DNA from: Candidatus Caccousia avistercoris
GTDB lineage: Bacteria; Bacillota; Clostridia; Oscillospirales; Acutalibacteraceae
DNA length: 26,463 nt
Assembly: GCA_018715025.1 (NCBI GenBank)
Contig: DVMK01000095.1
Coordinates: 1-26,463, forward strand
Reading direction: 5' to 3'
The translations under genes were made by a program, and so were the position numbers. This document shows positions 8,275 to 15,244 of the stretch, one piece after another. Numbering within the stretch: the stretch's first letter is position 1; each line of letters opens with the position of its first letter. The notes under the pieces were generated by a model. That model had not been told where the DNA came from. It worked only from the letters and a program-made list of their open reading frames with translations, and ran no database searches.

Positions 8275-9591
8275 TCAGCCGATCTCCTGCCGGCTCATAA
8301 ACTCTGCCAGCGTTTCCAGGCCCCGCGCCGCGAAAGCCGCGTACCGGTCCCGTTTATCCTTTATCCGCATCCCCAAGGGCGGAACAATGCCGAAGTTGGC
8401 GCCCATGGGCTGAAAGCCGCCCTCGCCGCCCTCAGCCGCATAGCGGCTCAGCGCCCCGATCATGGTTTCTCTGGGAAGCACGAGGGGCGGCTGCCCCCGC
8501 AGGCGGCGCACCGCGTTCTTCCCCGCCATAATGCCGGAAGCGGCCGACTCCATGTAGCCCTCCACCCCGGTTATCTGCCCGGCGAAGAAAAGGCGGGGGT
8601 CCTGCCGGAGGCTGAAATCTGCCTGCAGCAGGCGGGGGGAGTCCAGAAACGTGTTCCGGTGCATCACGCCGTAGCGTGTGAACTCGGCGTGCTCCAGGCC
8701 GGGGATTTGGCCGAACACCCTTTTCTGCTCGCCGAATTTCAGGTTGGTCTGGAACCCCACCAGGTTGTACAGCCGCCCCTCCCGATCCTCCCGGCGAAGC
8801 TGCACCACCGCCCAGGGGCGGCGGCCGGTGGCGGGGTCGCGCAGGCCCACCGGCTTCATGGGACCGTAGCGCATGGCGTCCACGCCCCGCTGGGCCAGCA
8901 CCTCAATGGGCATGCAGCCCTCGTACACCTTCGGGTCGCGCACGTCAAAGTCATGCACGGGGGCCCGCTCCGCCTGCACCAGCTCTTCCCGGAAGGCCTC
9001 GTACTGCGCCCGGTCCATGGGACAGTTCAGGTAGGCGTCGTCGCCCCCCTTGTCATACCGGGAGGCCCGGAACACCCGGCTCAAATCTATGCTTTCCGCC
9101 GTGACAATGGGGGCGGCGGCGTCAAAAAAGCTGAGCCCGCCGCCGCACAGGGCCATAATTTTTTCCGCCAGCGCGTCTGAGGTGAGGGGCCCGGTCGCCA
9201 CAACGGCAATCCCCTCCGGGGGCAGCTCCTCCACCTCCACCCCGGTGCGCACATGGATGCGGGGGTTTTCCTGAATCCGCCTGGTCACCAGGGCGGAAAA
9301 CTCCTCCCGATCCACCGCCAGCGCCCCGCCGGCCGGCACCGCGCAGGCCTGCGCGCACTGGGTGAGCAGCGAGCCCAGGCGGCGCATCTCCTCCTTCAAA
9401 AGCCCGGCGGCGCTTTCCACCCGGGCGGCCTTGAGGGAATTGGAGCACACCAGCTCTGCGAAATTCGGGTTCTTATGGGCAGGGGAAAACCTGGCGGGCT
9501 TCATCTCCCAAAGCTCCGCCTCCTCCCCGGCGGCGGCAATCTGCCAGGCGGCCTCGCAGCCCGCCAGACCGGCTCCGATTACTTGTATCAT
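8275..9591 (-). CDS. trmFO: tRNA m5U54 methyltransferase TrmFO (folate- and FAD-dependent)
   Basis: This 438-residue flavoprotein methylates uridine 54 of the tRNA T-loop using methylenetetrahydrofolate as carbon donor. The N-terminal dinucleotide-binding motif is VIGAGLAGCEAAW (about residues 4-16). Family segments follow: WEMKP, ELVCSNSLK with a cysteine, PAGGALAVDREEF, and the C-terminal FFAGQITGVEGYMESAASG and MGANFGIVPP. It resembles MnmG but is much shorter and has the TrmFO-specific motifs. The ATG overlaps the topA stop by 4 nt. The topA-trmFO pairing is the classic Firmicutes order; in Bacillus it continues into xerC/codV, whereas here plsX follows after 27 nt. Confidence 0.98.
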   Translation of the reverse strand: MIQVIGAGLAGCEAAWQIAAAGEEAELWEMKPARFSPAHKNPNFAELVCSNSLKAARVESAAGLLKEEMRRLGSLLTQCAQACAVPAGGALAVDREEFSALVTRRIQENPRIHVRTGVEVEELPPEGIAVVATGPLTSDALAEKIMALCGGGLSFFDAAAPIVTAESIDLSRVFRASRYDKGGDDAYLNCPMDRAQYEAFREELVQAERAPVHDFDVRDPKVYEGCMPIEVLAQRGVDAMRYGPMKPVGLRDPATGRRPWAVVQLRREDREGRLYNLVGFQTNLKFGEQKRVFGQIPGLEHAEFTRYGVMHRNTFLDSPRLLQADFSLRQDPRLFFAGQITGVEGYMESAASGIMAGKNAVRRLRGQPPLVLPRETMIGALSRYAAEGGEGGFQPMGANFGIVPPLGMRIKDKRDRYAAFAARGLETLAEFMSRQEIG

Positions 9592-11690
9592 TCCTCGTTT
9601 TCCTCTACCTTCTCATAACCGCAGTCCGGGGTCACGCAGTAGTATTTCGGCTTCTTGCCCTTCTTTTTCAGAAGGGTTTTGCCGCAGCGGGGACATTTTT
9701 CCAGGGTGGGCTCATCCCAAGAGACAAAGTCGCACTGGGGGTAGTTGCTGCACCCGTAGAACACCCGGCCCCGTTTGGATTTCTTCACCACGACCTTGCC
9801 GCCGCACTTGGGGCAGTCTGCGCCGTTTTCCTGCACCAGCTTTTTCACATTCTTGCATTCCGGGTAGCCGGGGCAGGCAATAAACCGGCCGTACCGGCCC
9901 GTTTTAATCACCATGCGGCGGCCGCACTTCTCGCAGATAATGTCGGTTTCGTCCTCTTTCAGCTGGATTTTGACCCCCTGCATATCCTCCTTGGCCTGCT
10001 TCAGGGTCTTTTCAAAATCGCCGTAGAAATCGTCCAGCGTCTCCACCCAGTCGGTCTTTCCGCTCTGCACGTCGTCCAGCTCGTTTTCCACCTGGGCGGT
10101 AAACTTCACGTTTACGATTTTGGGGAAGCGCTCCTTCATCAGCTTGGTGGTCACCTCGCCCAGCTCGGTGGGCTTCAGCGCCTTCCCCTCCCGCACCACG
10201 TAAGTGCGGTTGGTTATGGTAGAAATGGTGGAGGCGTAGGTGGAGGGACGGCCGATGCCGTTTTCCTCCAGGGCCTTGATGAGCGTCGCCTCGGTGTACC
10301 GCGGGGGCGGCTGGGTGAAATGCTGGTTGCCGGCAATCTCCTTGCACTTCAGCTTCATCCCGTTTTCCAAAGGCGGCAGGCTGCCCTCCTCCTTCGTCTC
10401 CTCGTCCTTCCCCTCCTCATACAGGACGGTAAAGCCGTCGAAGGTTACCGTATAGCCCGAAGCCTTGAACAGGTACTCTGTGCCGGAGGCCCCGGGGGCG
10501 GTAATGTCCGCCTGGGTGGTGCTCTGCAGGCAGTTGGCCATCTGGCAGGCCACAAAGCGCTCCCAAATCAGCTTGTACAGCTTGTACTGGTCGTTCGTCA
10601 GGCTGTCCTTCACCTTGTCGGGGGAAAGCTCCACCGAGGTGGGGCGAATCGCCTCGTGGCCGTCCTGGGCGTTGGCCTTCGTTTTGAAGTGCCGGGGGCT
10701 GTCGGGCAGGTACTTCTTGCCCCAGCGCTGCTCAATGTAGGCGGTCACCTCCTGAATGGCGTCCTCTGAGATGCGCAGGGAGTCGGTACGCATGTAGGTG
10801 ATGAGACCCACCGCGCCCAGCTCGCCCAAATCCACGCCCTCGTACAGCTCCTGGGCGGCCTTCATGGTGCGCTTCGCCTGGAAGCCCAGCCGGCGGGAGG
10901 CCTCCTGCTGAAGGGTGGAGGTGATGAAGGGGGGCGTGGGAGCCTTGCGGCGGGTCCCCTTTTTCACCTTGGCCACCTGGAAGGGGGCGTCCTCAATATC
11001 CGCCAGGATTTGGTCCGCCTCCTGCCGGCTGGCAATTTTCCGCTTTTCCTCCGCGGTGCCGTAGAAGGAGGCGGCGAAGGCCCTGCGGGCCCCCTGGGGG
11101 ATGAGTTTGGCGTCGATGGTCCAGTATTCCTCCGGCTGGAAGGCGCGGATTTCCTCCTCCCGGTCCACAATCAGGCGCACCGCCACCGACTGCACACGGC
11201 CGGCGGAAAGGCCGCGGCGGATTTTCTGGGAGAGGAAGGGGCTCAGCTTGTAGCCCACCAGCCGGTCCAAAATACGGCGGGCCTGCTGGGCGTCCACCAG
11301 ATTTTGGTCAATGCAGCGGGGATGCTCCATCCCGTTGGTGATGCCTGTTTTTGTAATTTCATTGAAGGTAACCCGGTTTTTCTCCTTGGTGTCAAGGCCC
11401 AGCAGATAAGCCAGATGCCAGGAAATTGCCTCGCCCTCCCGGTCAGGGTCGGTGGCGAGAAGCACGCCGGAGCTTTGCTCCGCCTTTTCCTTCAGTTCTT
11501 CCACCAGCTTTTCCTTTCCCTTGATCACCTGGTATTTGGGCGCAAAATGCTTTTTTACGTCCACGCTGAGACGGGATTCCGGCAGATCGCGCACATGGCC
11601 CATGGTGGCCACCACATCGTAGTCGGAACCCAGGTATTTTTTAATCGTTTTCACCTTGGTAGGCGACTCCACGATCACAAGCTTTGGCAA
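9588..11690 (-). CDS. topA: DNA topoisomerase I
   Basis: This 700-residue type IA topoisomerase relaxes negative supercoils through a transient 5'-phosphotyrosine link. The Toprim domain begins with LVIVESPTKVKTI and contains DPDREGE at 81-87. The active-site tyrosine is Y299 in ITYMRTDS (297-304). Three C-terminal zinc ribbons begin at C586, C626 and C666, an exact 40-residue spacing, each with two CxxC-type pairs. The start is TTG at 11688-11690: a GAGGTG Shine-Dalgarno at 11699-11704 lies 8 nt upstream, there is no in-frame ATG in reach, and the family N-terminus begins at this codon. A weak start codon on a supercoiling-control gene may keep its level low. It lies downstream of dprA and is 4-nt coupled to trmFO. 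Confidence 0.98.
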   Translation of the reverse strand: MPKLVIVESPTKVKTIKKYLGSDYDVVATMGHVRDLPESRLSVDVKKHFAPKYQVIKGKEKLVEELKEKAEQSSGVLLATDPDREGEAISWHLAYLLGLDTKEKNRVTFNEITKTGITNGMEHPRCIDQNLVDAQQARRILDRLVGYKLSPFLSQKIRRGLSAGRVQSVAVRLIVDREEEIRAFQPEEYWTIDAKLIPQGARRAFAASFYGTAEEKRKIASRQEADQILADIEDAPFQVAKVKKGTRRKAPTPPFITSTLQQEASRRLGFQAKRTMKAAQELYEGVDLGELGAVGLITYMRTDSLRISEDAIQEVTAYIEQRWGKKYLPDSPRHFKTKANAQDGHEAIRPTSVELSPDKVKDSLTNDQYKLYKLIWERFVACQMANCLQSTTQADITAPGASGTEYLFKASGYTVTFDGFTVLYEEGKDEETKEEGSLPPLENGMKLKCKEIAGNQHFTQPPPRYTEATLIKALEENGIGRPSTYASTISTITNRTYVVREGKALKPTELGEVTTKLMKERFPKIVNVKFTAQVENELDDVQSGKTDWVETLDDFYGDFEKTLKQAKEDMQGVKIQLKEDETDIICEKCGRRMVIKTGRYGRFIACPGYPECKNVKKLVQENGADCPKCGGKVVVKKSKRGRVFYGCSNYPQCDFVSWDEPTLEKCPRCGKTLLKKKGKKPKYYCVTPDCGYEKVEENEE

Positions 11691-11724
11691 AGAATATGCA
11701 CCTCGTTTTCCAATAGATAAAATT

Positions 11725-11738
11725 CCCCTGCGAAGGGG
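11725..11738 (-). other. Small hairpin with AATTTTAT tail in the topA leader
   Basis: The minus strand reads CCCCT, loop TCGC, AGGGG, then AATTTTAT, with a GAAAAA run about 9 nt before the stem. The 5-bp stem and short T-run make it a weak intrinsic terminator or pause at best. It lies between the candidate topA promoter and the TTG start, so it could act as an attenuator in the leader, or it could end some dprA transcripts. Confidence 0.3.
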
Positions 11739-11752
11739 GCGTGTTTTTCAAG

Positions 11753-11761
11753 ATCATAGCA
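11753..11761 (-). promoter_or_regulatory. Candidate extended -10 promoter for topA
   Basis: The minus strand carries TGCTATGAT, an extended -10 element (TGn followed by TATGAT) about 65 nt before the topA TTG. No good -35 hexamer exists 16-18 nt upstream; that position is occupied by the AT-rich part of the long inverted repeat. A perfect 10-bp palindrome, GCAGTACTGC at 11759-11768, overlaps the TGC and the spacer and could be an operator half or whole site. Confidence 0.45.
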
Positions 11762-11765
11762 GTAC

Positions 11766-11831
11766 TGCCCTGTTAAAATCTGCCGGATTTTCGGGGAATG
11801 CGCAGGCTTCCCGGCGGATTTTAACAAGGCA
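11766..11831. repeat. Long imperfect inverted repeat between dprA and topA
   Basis: Arms of 21 nt at 11766-11786 and 11811-11831 are inverted copies with 19 of 21 positions matching; one mismatch becomes a U-G wobble in RNA of either sense. They are separated by 24 nt that contain a further GGGAA/TTCCC pairing. The outer part of each arm is TGTTAAAATC-like and the inner part is GCCGG-like. No T-run follows on the minus strand, so it is not a standard terminator. It could be a cruciform-prone operator, an RNase III-type processing hairpin at the end of the dprA message, or one copy of a dispersed palindromic repeat. I see no second copy in this window. Confidence 0.8.
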
Positions 11832-11842
11832 CGGCTGCGGGG

Positions 11843-12976
11843 CTACCCCCTGCTGTACCGCCTGCCCGAATAGGAGTGCACCAGGCCGCCCAGCTCCAGC
11901 TCGGTGACAGCCCCCAGGGCCGCGCCCATGGAAAGGCCCGCCTGGGCCGCCAGCTGGGAAAGGTGGGCGGGTTCCCGGCCAAGGGCGCGGTACAGGGCCT
12001 CCCCCTCGGGGGAAAGCTGCGGCACAGGCAGGGGCGCAGGCTCCTCCTCGGGTGGATCCGGCGGAAGCACGGCCGGGCAGCGCTCTTCCCTTCTGCAGCG
12101 GGGGAAGAAGGAAGGGTATTCCTCCAAAATATCCTCCGCGCAGGTGACGGGCTTCGCCCCCTCCCGGATGAGGCTGTTGGTGCCCTGGGAAACCAGGCTT
12201 GTCACCGCCCCCGGCACGGCGAACACGTCCCGCCCCTGTTCCAGGGCGAAGCCGACGGTGATGAGCGACCCGCTTTTGGCGGCGGCCTCCACCACCACCG
12301 TACCGGCGCTGAGGCCGGAGATAATCCGGTTGCGGATGGGGAAGGAGTTGGCGCTGGCCGGCGTGTTGGGCGGGTACTCTGACACCAGGGCCCCGCTGTG
12401 AGAGACGGCCTCCCGCAGGGATGCATTCTTCATCAAATAATTATAATCGATGCCGCAGCCCAGCACGCAGACCGTTTTTCCCCCGGCCCGCAGGGCCCCC
12501 GTATGACACGCGGAGTCAATGCCCAAAGCGCCGCCGCTCACCACCACAGCCCCCTGCTTCGCCAGGGAATAGGCGATGGAATTGGCGGCGGAAAGCCCGG
12601 CGGGCGAAGCCTTCCGGGTTCCCACCATGGCGATGCACAGCGCCTCCTCCGGCGGAAGCTGGCCCTTCACGTACAGGGCGCAGGGCGGCGAGACCGTCTG
12701 CCGCAGCAGGGCCGGGTAGCCGGCGTCCTCGGGGCAAAGCACCTGCTGGCCCAGCTTTTCCGTAAATTCCAGCTGGGCCTCCGCCTGATCCAGCGTGTAG
12801 GAATCCAGATTTTCCAGTTCCCTGGGCGTGAAGATTCCATCCAGCAGCCAGCCCTGCCGGCCGCTTTCGTAAAACTCCTCCAGGCTTTCGTGCATTTCCA
12901 GTATTCTGGAGGGCTTCGTGCTGCCCGCCCCCATGGCGTGCTGCAGCCAAAGCCAGTAGCTTCGCTTATCCCTCAC
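11843..12976 (-). CDS. dprA: DNA-processing protein DprA
   Basis: This 377-residue protein loads RecA on incoming single-stranded DNA during natural transformation; many non-competent bacteria also keep it. An N-terminal helical/SAM-like region (about 1-75) precedes the Rossmann core with VGTRKAS at 118-124, SGGALGID at 147-154, FPIRNRIISGL at 212-222 and SGSLIT at 235-240. The last ~60 residues look like the winged-helix DML1-like domain found in many DprA proteins, joined by a Pro/Glu-rich linker near 300-315. The start is GTG at 12974-12976 with GGGAGGG 6 nt upstream, overlapping the end of the SpoU gene by 11 nt. No com pilus or uptake genes are in the window, so competence cannot be inferred. 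Confidence 0.97.
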   Translation of the reverse strand: MRDKRSYWLWLQHAMGAGSTKPSRILEMHESLEEFYESGRQGWLLDGIFTPRELENLDSYTLDQAEAQLEFTEKLGQQVLCPEDAGYPALLRQTVSPPCALYVKGQLPPEEALCIAMVGTRKASPAGLSAANSIAYSLAKQGAVVVSGGALGIDSACHTGALRAGGKTVCVLGCGIDYNYLMKNASLREAVSHSGALVSEYPPNTPASANSFPIRNRIISGLSAGTVVVEAAAKSGSLITVGFALEQGRDVFAVPGAVTSLVSQGTNSLIREGAKPVTCAEDILEEYPSFFPRCRREERCPAVLPPDPPEEEPAPLPVPQLSPEGEALYRALGREPAHLSQLAAQAGLSMGAALGAVTELELGGLVHSYSGRRYSRG

Positions 12977-13775
12977 GGCAATCCCTCCCCGGACGCATCA
13001 TTTCCCACATGAGGATGGCCGCGGAGGAAGCGGCGTTCAGGCTTTCTGCCCGGCCCTGCATGGGAATGGTAACCCGAAGGGTGCAGGCGGCGGCCGTCTC
13101 TTCCGCCAGGCCGTTCCCCTCGTTGCCCACCGCCATCAGGCAGGGGCGGGAAAAATCCGCCTCTGTCACCGGCAGGGCGGCGGGATCCGGCACGGCGGCG
13201 CAGGAGAAAAAGCCCCGCCGGTGCAAAGCCGCCAGCGCCTGCGGCAGCGCCCCGCAGAAGAACACGGGCAGGCGGAACACCGCCCCCATGCTGGCGCGCA
13301 GCACCTTGGGGGAGTACAGGTCGCAGCACTCCCCCGCCAAAAGCACCGAGGAAACCCCCAGCGCCTCTGCCGTGCGCAGGGCCGCCCCCAGGTTGCCCGG
13401 GTCCTGAATGCGTTCCAGGGCCAGGCAGTGGGCCAGGGGCAGGTTGGAAAGCTCCCGCTCCGCCTCCATCCGGCAAAGGCAGAAAACCCCCTGGCTGGAC
13501 CGGGTTTCGGAGAGAAGCTCGGCCACCGGCTCTGAAATTTCAAAGACCTCTTGGGCGCGGGCCAGGATGCGCTCCAGGTAAGGAGCGTATTTTTCCCGGG
13601 CGCGGGCGGTATAAAACACGCGGGCAGGAACGGCCCCGCTGTCTGCCGCGTCGGCGCACAGGCGGGCGCCCTCCGCCAGAAAAAGCCCCTCCTGCCTGCG
13701 GAAGGAAGCGCTTTGCCCCAGCTTTGCCGCCTGCTTCACCAGATCGTTTTTTCTGCTGATAATGAGCTGCGCCAA
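12966..13775 (-). CDS. SpoU/TrmH-family RNA 2'-O-methyltransferase
   Basis: This 269-residue SPOUT-fold enzyme should methylate a ribose 2'-OH in rRNA or tRNA using S-adenosylmethionine. A SpoU substrate-binding domain spans about 1-100. The three SpoU motifs follow: ERIQDPGNLGAALRTAEALG at 121-140, GNEGNGL at 217-223 and IPMQGRAESLNAASS at 237-251, forming the trefoil knot and cofactor pocket. The exact nucleotide target cannot be read from the sequence; RlmB-like or YsgA-like functions are both possible. The only usable start is TTG at 13773-13775; an in-frame stop lies a little upstream and the next methionine is at residue 103. Its Shine-Dalgarno is ambiguous (GGGGGG 9 nt away, or GAGGG too close). 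It starts 36 nt after the rplT terminator and overlaps dprA. Confidence 0.93.
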   Translation of the reverse strand: MAQLIISRKNDLVKQAAKLGQSASFRRQEGLFLAEGARLCADAADSGAVPARVFYTARAREKYAPYLERILARAQEVFEISEPVAELLSETRSSQGVFCLCRMEAERELSNLPLAHCLALERIQDPGNLGAALRTAEALGVSSVLLAGECCDLYSPKVLRASMGAVFRLPVFFCGALPQALAALHRRGFFSCAAVPDPAALPVTEADFSRPCLMAVGNEGNGLAEETAAACTLRVTIPMQGRAESLNAASSAAILMWEMMRPGRDCREG

Positions 13776-13810
13776 GGCCCTCTTCCCCCCTTCACGGCAG
13801 ATTTCCCTCT

Positions 13811-13846
13811 AACGAAAATAATGCGCCCGGGAAATTCCGGGCGCAA
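13811..13846 (-). terminator. Rho-independent terminator of the infC-rpmI-rplT operon
   Basis: On the minus strand a perfect 9-bp stem, TGCGCCCGG and CCGGGCGCA (13822-13845), with a 6-nt loop is followed by TTATTTTCGTT. It begins 11 nt after the rplT stop codon. This is a textbook intrinsic terminator and separates the ribosomal protein operon from the SpoU-dprA pair, which must rely on read-through or on a promoter I cannot see. Confidence 0.93.
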
Positions 13847-13856
13847 TTACAGCTTA

Positions 13857-14210
13857 TTATAAAGCGGATTTTGCTTTCTCCACGAGAGCCTTGAACGCGG
13901 CTTCGTCGGCCACGGCAATTTCGGCGAGCATTTTGCGGTTGAGGGTGACGTTTGCCTTCTTCAGGCCGTTCATAAACACAGAGTAGGTGATGCCGTTCAT
14001 GCGGCAGGCGGCGGAAATACGGGTAATCCACAGGCGGCGGAAGTCGCGCTTCCTGGCCTTGCGGCCGATGTACGCATAGTTGCCGGACTTCATAACGGCC
14101 TGCTTGGCCATTTTAAAATGCCTGCTCTTGGAACCCCAGTAGCCCTTCGCCAGCTTTAATGTCTTCTTTCTTCTTTTGCGAGTCATCAACGCGCCCTTAA
14201 CACGAGCCAT
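13857..14210 (-). CDS. rplT: 50S ribosomal protein bL20
   Basis: This 117-residue, strongly basic protein matches bL20 end to end: MARVKGA, the RKRRKKTLKLAKGYWGSKS stretch, YAYIGRKARKRDFRRLWI and the globular C-terminal domain. bL20 is an early 23S rRNA binding protein needed for 50S assembly. In Firmicutes and enterobacteria it also represses its own operon by binding the mRNA; the leader upstream of infC here carries the expected attenuator. A GGAGG Shine-Dalgarno precedes the ATG at 14208-14210. It follows rpmI by 61 nt and is the last gene before the operon terminator. Confidence 0.99.
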   Translation of the reverse strand: MARVKGALMTRKRRKKTLKLAKGYWGSKSRHFKMAKQAVMKSGNYAYIGRKARKRDFRRLWITRISAACRMNGITYSVFMNGLKKANVTLNRKMLAEIAVADEAAFKALVEKAKSAL

Positions 14211-14271
14211 TTATCATTACCTCCAAATTCTGGTATTGTCTTTTGTAAGTTGCTTCTGAAGCGGCCGAACC

Positions 14272-14475
14272 TTATTTGTAGGGCAGCAGGCGCTTTACCT
14301 GTGCTACATTGGTCTTGTCGGCAACGGTGGTGCCCCTGAGGGCTCTCTTGGTCTTGCGGGTCTTGCCGTGACCGTTCAGCAGGTGGGATTTGTTGGCGTG
14401 CGCGCGGATAACCTTTCCGTTCTTAGAAAGCTTGAAGCGCTTTTTCGCGCCGGAATGAGTCTTGATCTTAGGCAT
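14272..14475 (-). CDS. rpmI: 50S ribosomal protein bL35
   Basis: This 67-residue basic protein starts MPKIKTHSGAKKRFKLSKNG and ends KRLLPYK, matching bL35 over its whole length. It is a small 50S subunit protein. The ATG at 14473-14475 follows a GGAGGGG Shine-Dalgarno and lies 32 nt after the infC stop. The infC-rpmI-rplT order is one of the most conserved in bacteria. Confidence 0.99.
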   Translation of the reverse strand: MPKIKTHSGAKKRFKLSKNGKVIRAHANKSHLLNGHGKTRKTKRALRGTTVADKTNVAQVKRLLPYK

Positions 14476-14507
14476 GATTTTGCCCCTCCTTGATTTATAG
14501 AAAATAT

Positions 14508-15026
14508 TTATTTAGCGGGTTTGGATGCAAGGAACATCAGCATGTTGCGGCCTTCCAGCTTCGCGGGCTTTTCCACATTGGCAACCTCCTGCAAAGCGGC
14601 GGCAAAACGCTTCATCACCTCGTACCCCTGCTCCGGGTGGCCCATTTCACGGCCGCGGAAGCGGATGGAAGCCTTCACCTTGTTGCCCTCTTTGAGGAAA
14701 CGCATGGCGTGGCCTACCTTGGTGTCGAAGTCGTGGGTGTCGATGTTGAGGGAAAGACGAACCTCTTTGATCTCTACCACACGCTGGTTTTTCCTCGCCT
14801 CTTTTTCACGCTTGGCCTGTTCAAAGCGGAATTTGCCGTAGTCGATGATTTTGCAGACAGGAGGCGTGGCCTGCGGCGCAATCTTGACCAGATCAAGGTT
14901 CTGGGCATAAGCCTGCTCCAGCGCCTTCTGAGAGGACATTACCCCCAGCTGGTTGCCGTCCGGACCGATGACCCGGACTTCCTTGTCGCGGATTTCCTCG
15001 TTGATCTGCAATTCCTTGTTGCTAAT
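14508..15026 (-). CDS. infC: Translation initiation factor IF-3, AUU start
   Basis: IF-3 binds the 30S subunit, prevents premature 50S joining and checks start codons and the initiator tRNA. The protein has the N domain (ELQINEEIRDKEVRVIGPDG and the VKIAPQATPPVCKIIDYGK segment), a lysine-rich linker and the C domain (SLNIDTHDFDTKV, IRFRGREMGH). I place the start at ATT, 15024-15026, giving 172 residues: a GGAGGTG Shine-Dalgarno lies exactly 7 nt upstream, and homologues begin just there. A GTG at 15045-15047 is in frame but lies upstream of that Shine-Dalgarno and would add seven non-family residues. AUU starts are known for infC in E. coli and Bacillus and let IF-3 repress its own translation. 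The gene is preceded by a long attenuator leader. Confidence 0.97.
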   Translation of the reverse strand: MSNKELQINEEIRDKEVRVIGPDGNQLGVMSSQKALEQAYAQNLDLVKIAPQATPPVCKIIDYGKFRFEQAKREKEARKNQRVVEIKEVRLSLNIDTHDFDTKVGHAMRFLKEGNKVKASIRFRGREMGHPEQGYEVMKRFAAALQEVANVEKPAKLEGRNMLMFLASKPAK

Positions 15027-15033
15027 GGTGAAG

Positions 15034-15040
15034 CACCTCC
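15034..15040 (-). promoter_or_regulatory. Shine-Dalgarno that sets the infC AUU start
   Basis: GGAGGTG on the minus strand lies 7 nt before the ATT codon at 15024-15026. It overlaps the reading frame from the upstream GTG (15045-15047) and therefore argues against that GTG as start codon. Confidence 0.85.
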
Positions 15041-15059
15041 AAAACACGTTTTATGCAGT

Positions 15060-15201
15060 TCGTACCAAAACAAAACGGGCGGAAAAATTCCGCCCGATAC
15101 AATCCCGACTTCACCGCCCCTGCGGGCGGAAAACCGTTATTGACCTGTGCCGGACGGAACCCCACAGGTGAGGGCACAGCTGCGCCCTGCTTTGTTTCTC
15201 T
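15060..15201 (-). promoter_or_regulatory. infC operon leader, probable L20-type attenuation element
   Basis: The ~175-nt leader folds into ordered elements on the minus strand: an AGGGC/GCCCT pairing, a perfect 7-bp stem ACCTGTG/CACAGGT (15143-15149 with 15163-15169), a CCGCCC-GCAG-GGGCGG hairpin (15114-15129) and the terminator at 15076-15096. TTTTCCGCCCG at 15123-15133 repeats the terminator's right arm, so it can capture the left arm CGGGCGGAA as an antiterminator, or be masked by its own hairpin. In Bacillus subtilis the same operon is known to be controlled by L20-dependent termination in the leader; the layout suggests the same here, though L20 binding itself is inferred. Confidence 0.75.
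15067..15096 (-). terminator. Attenuator terminator in the infC leader
   Basis: On the minus strand CGGGCGGAA, loop TTT and TTCCGCCCG (15076-15096) form a perfect 9-bp stem followed by TTTTGTTTT. It lies between the infC promoter and the infC start, so it can only act as a premature terminator of the infC-rpmI-rplT operon. An upstream segment carries a second copy of the right arm and could prevent its formation. Confidence 0.92.
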
Positions 15202-15207
15202 TTTGCT

Positions 15208-15236
15208 ATTATAGCCGCCCACAGGCGAAAAGTCAA
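15208..15236 (-). promoter_or_regulatory. Strong sigma-A promoter for infC-rpmI-rplT
   Basis: The minus strand reads TTGACT (15231-15236), a 17-nt spacer, then a consensus TATAAT (15208-15213), followed by AGCAAAA with a purine at the expected start point near 15201. It begins 8 nt after the addA stop codon, and no terminator separates the two genes. Confidence 0.93.
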
Positions 15237-15244
15237 CTGTTTTT

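Noticed and set aside
9760..11690. Possible CRISPR, IS or phage remnants anywhere in the window
   Set aside because: No direct-repeat array, transposase, integrase or flanking target duplication was seen; every gene is a core or conserved accessory bacterial gene.
13856..13861. TATAAT overlapping the rplT stop codon as a promoter for the SpoU gene
   Set aside because: The hexamer 17 nt upstream is CGTGGA, a poor -35, and any transcript would meet the strong terminator at once.
15045..15047. GTG as infC start (179 residues)
   Set aside because: It lies upstream of the GGAGGTG Shine-Dalgarno and adds residues absent from IF-3; the ATT 7 nt after the Shine-Dalgarno fits better.
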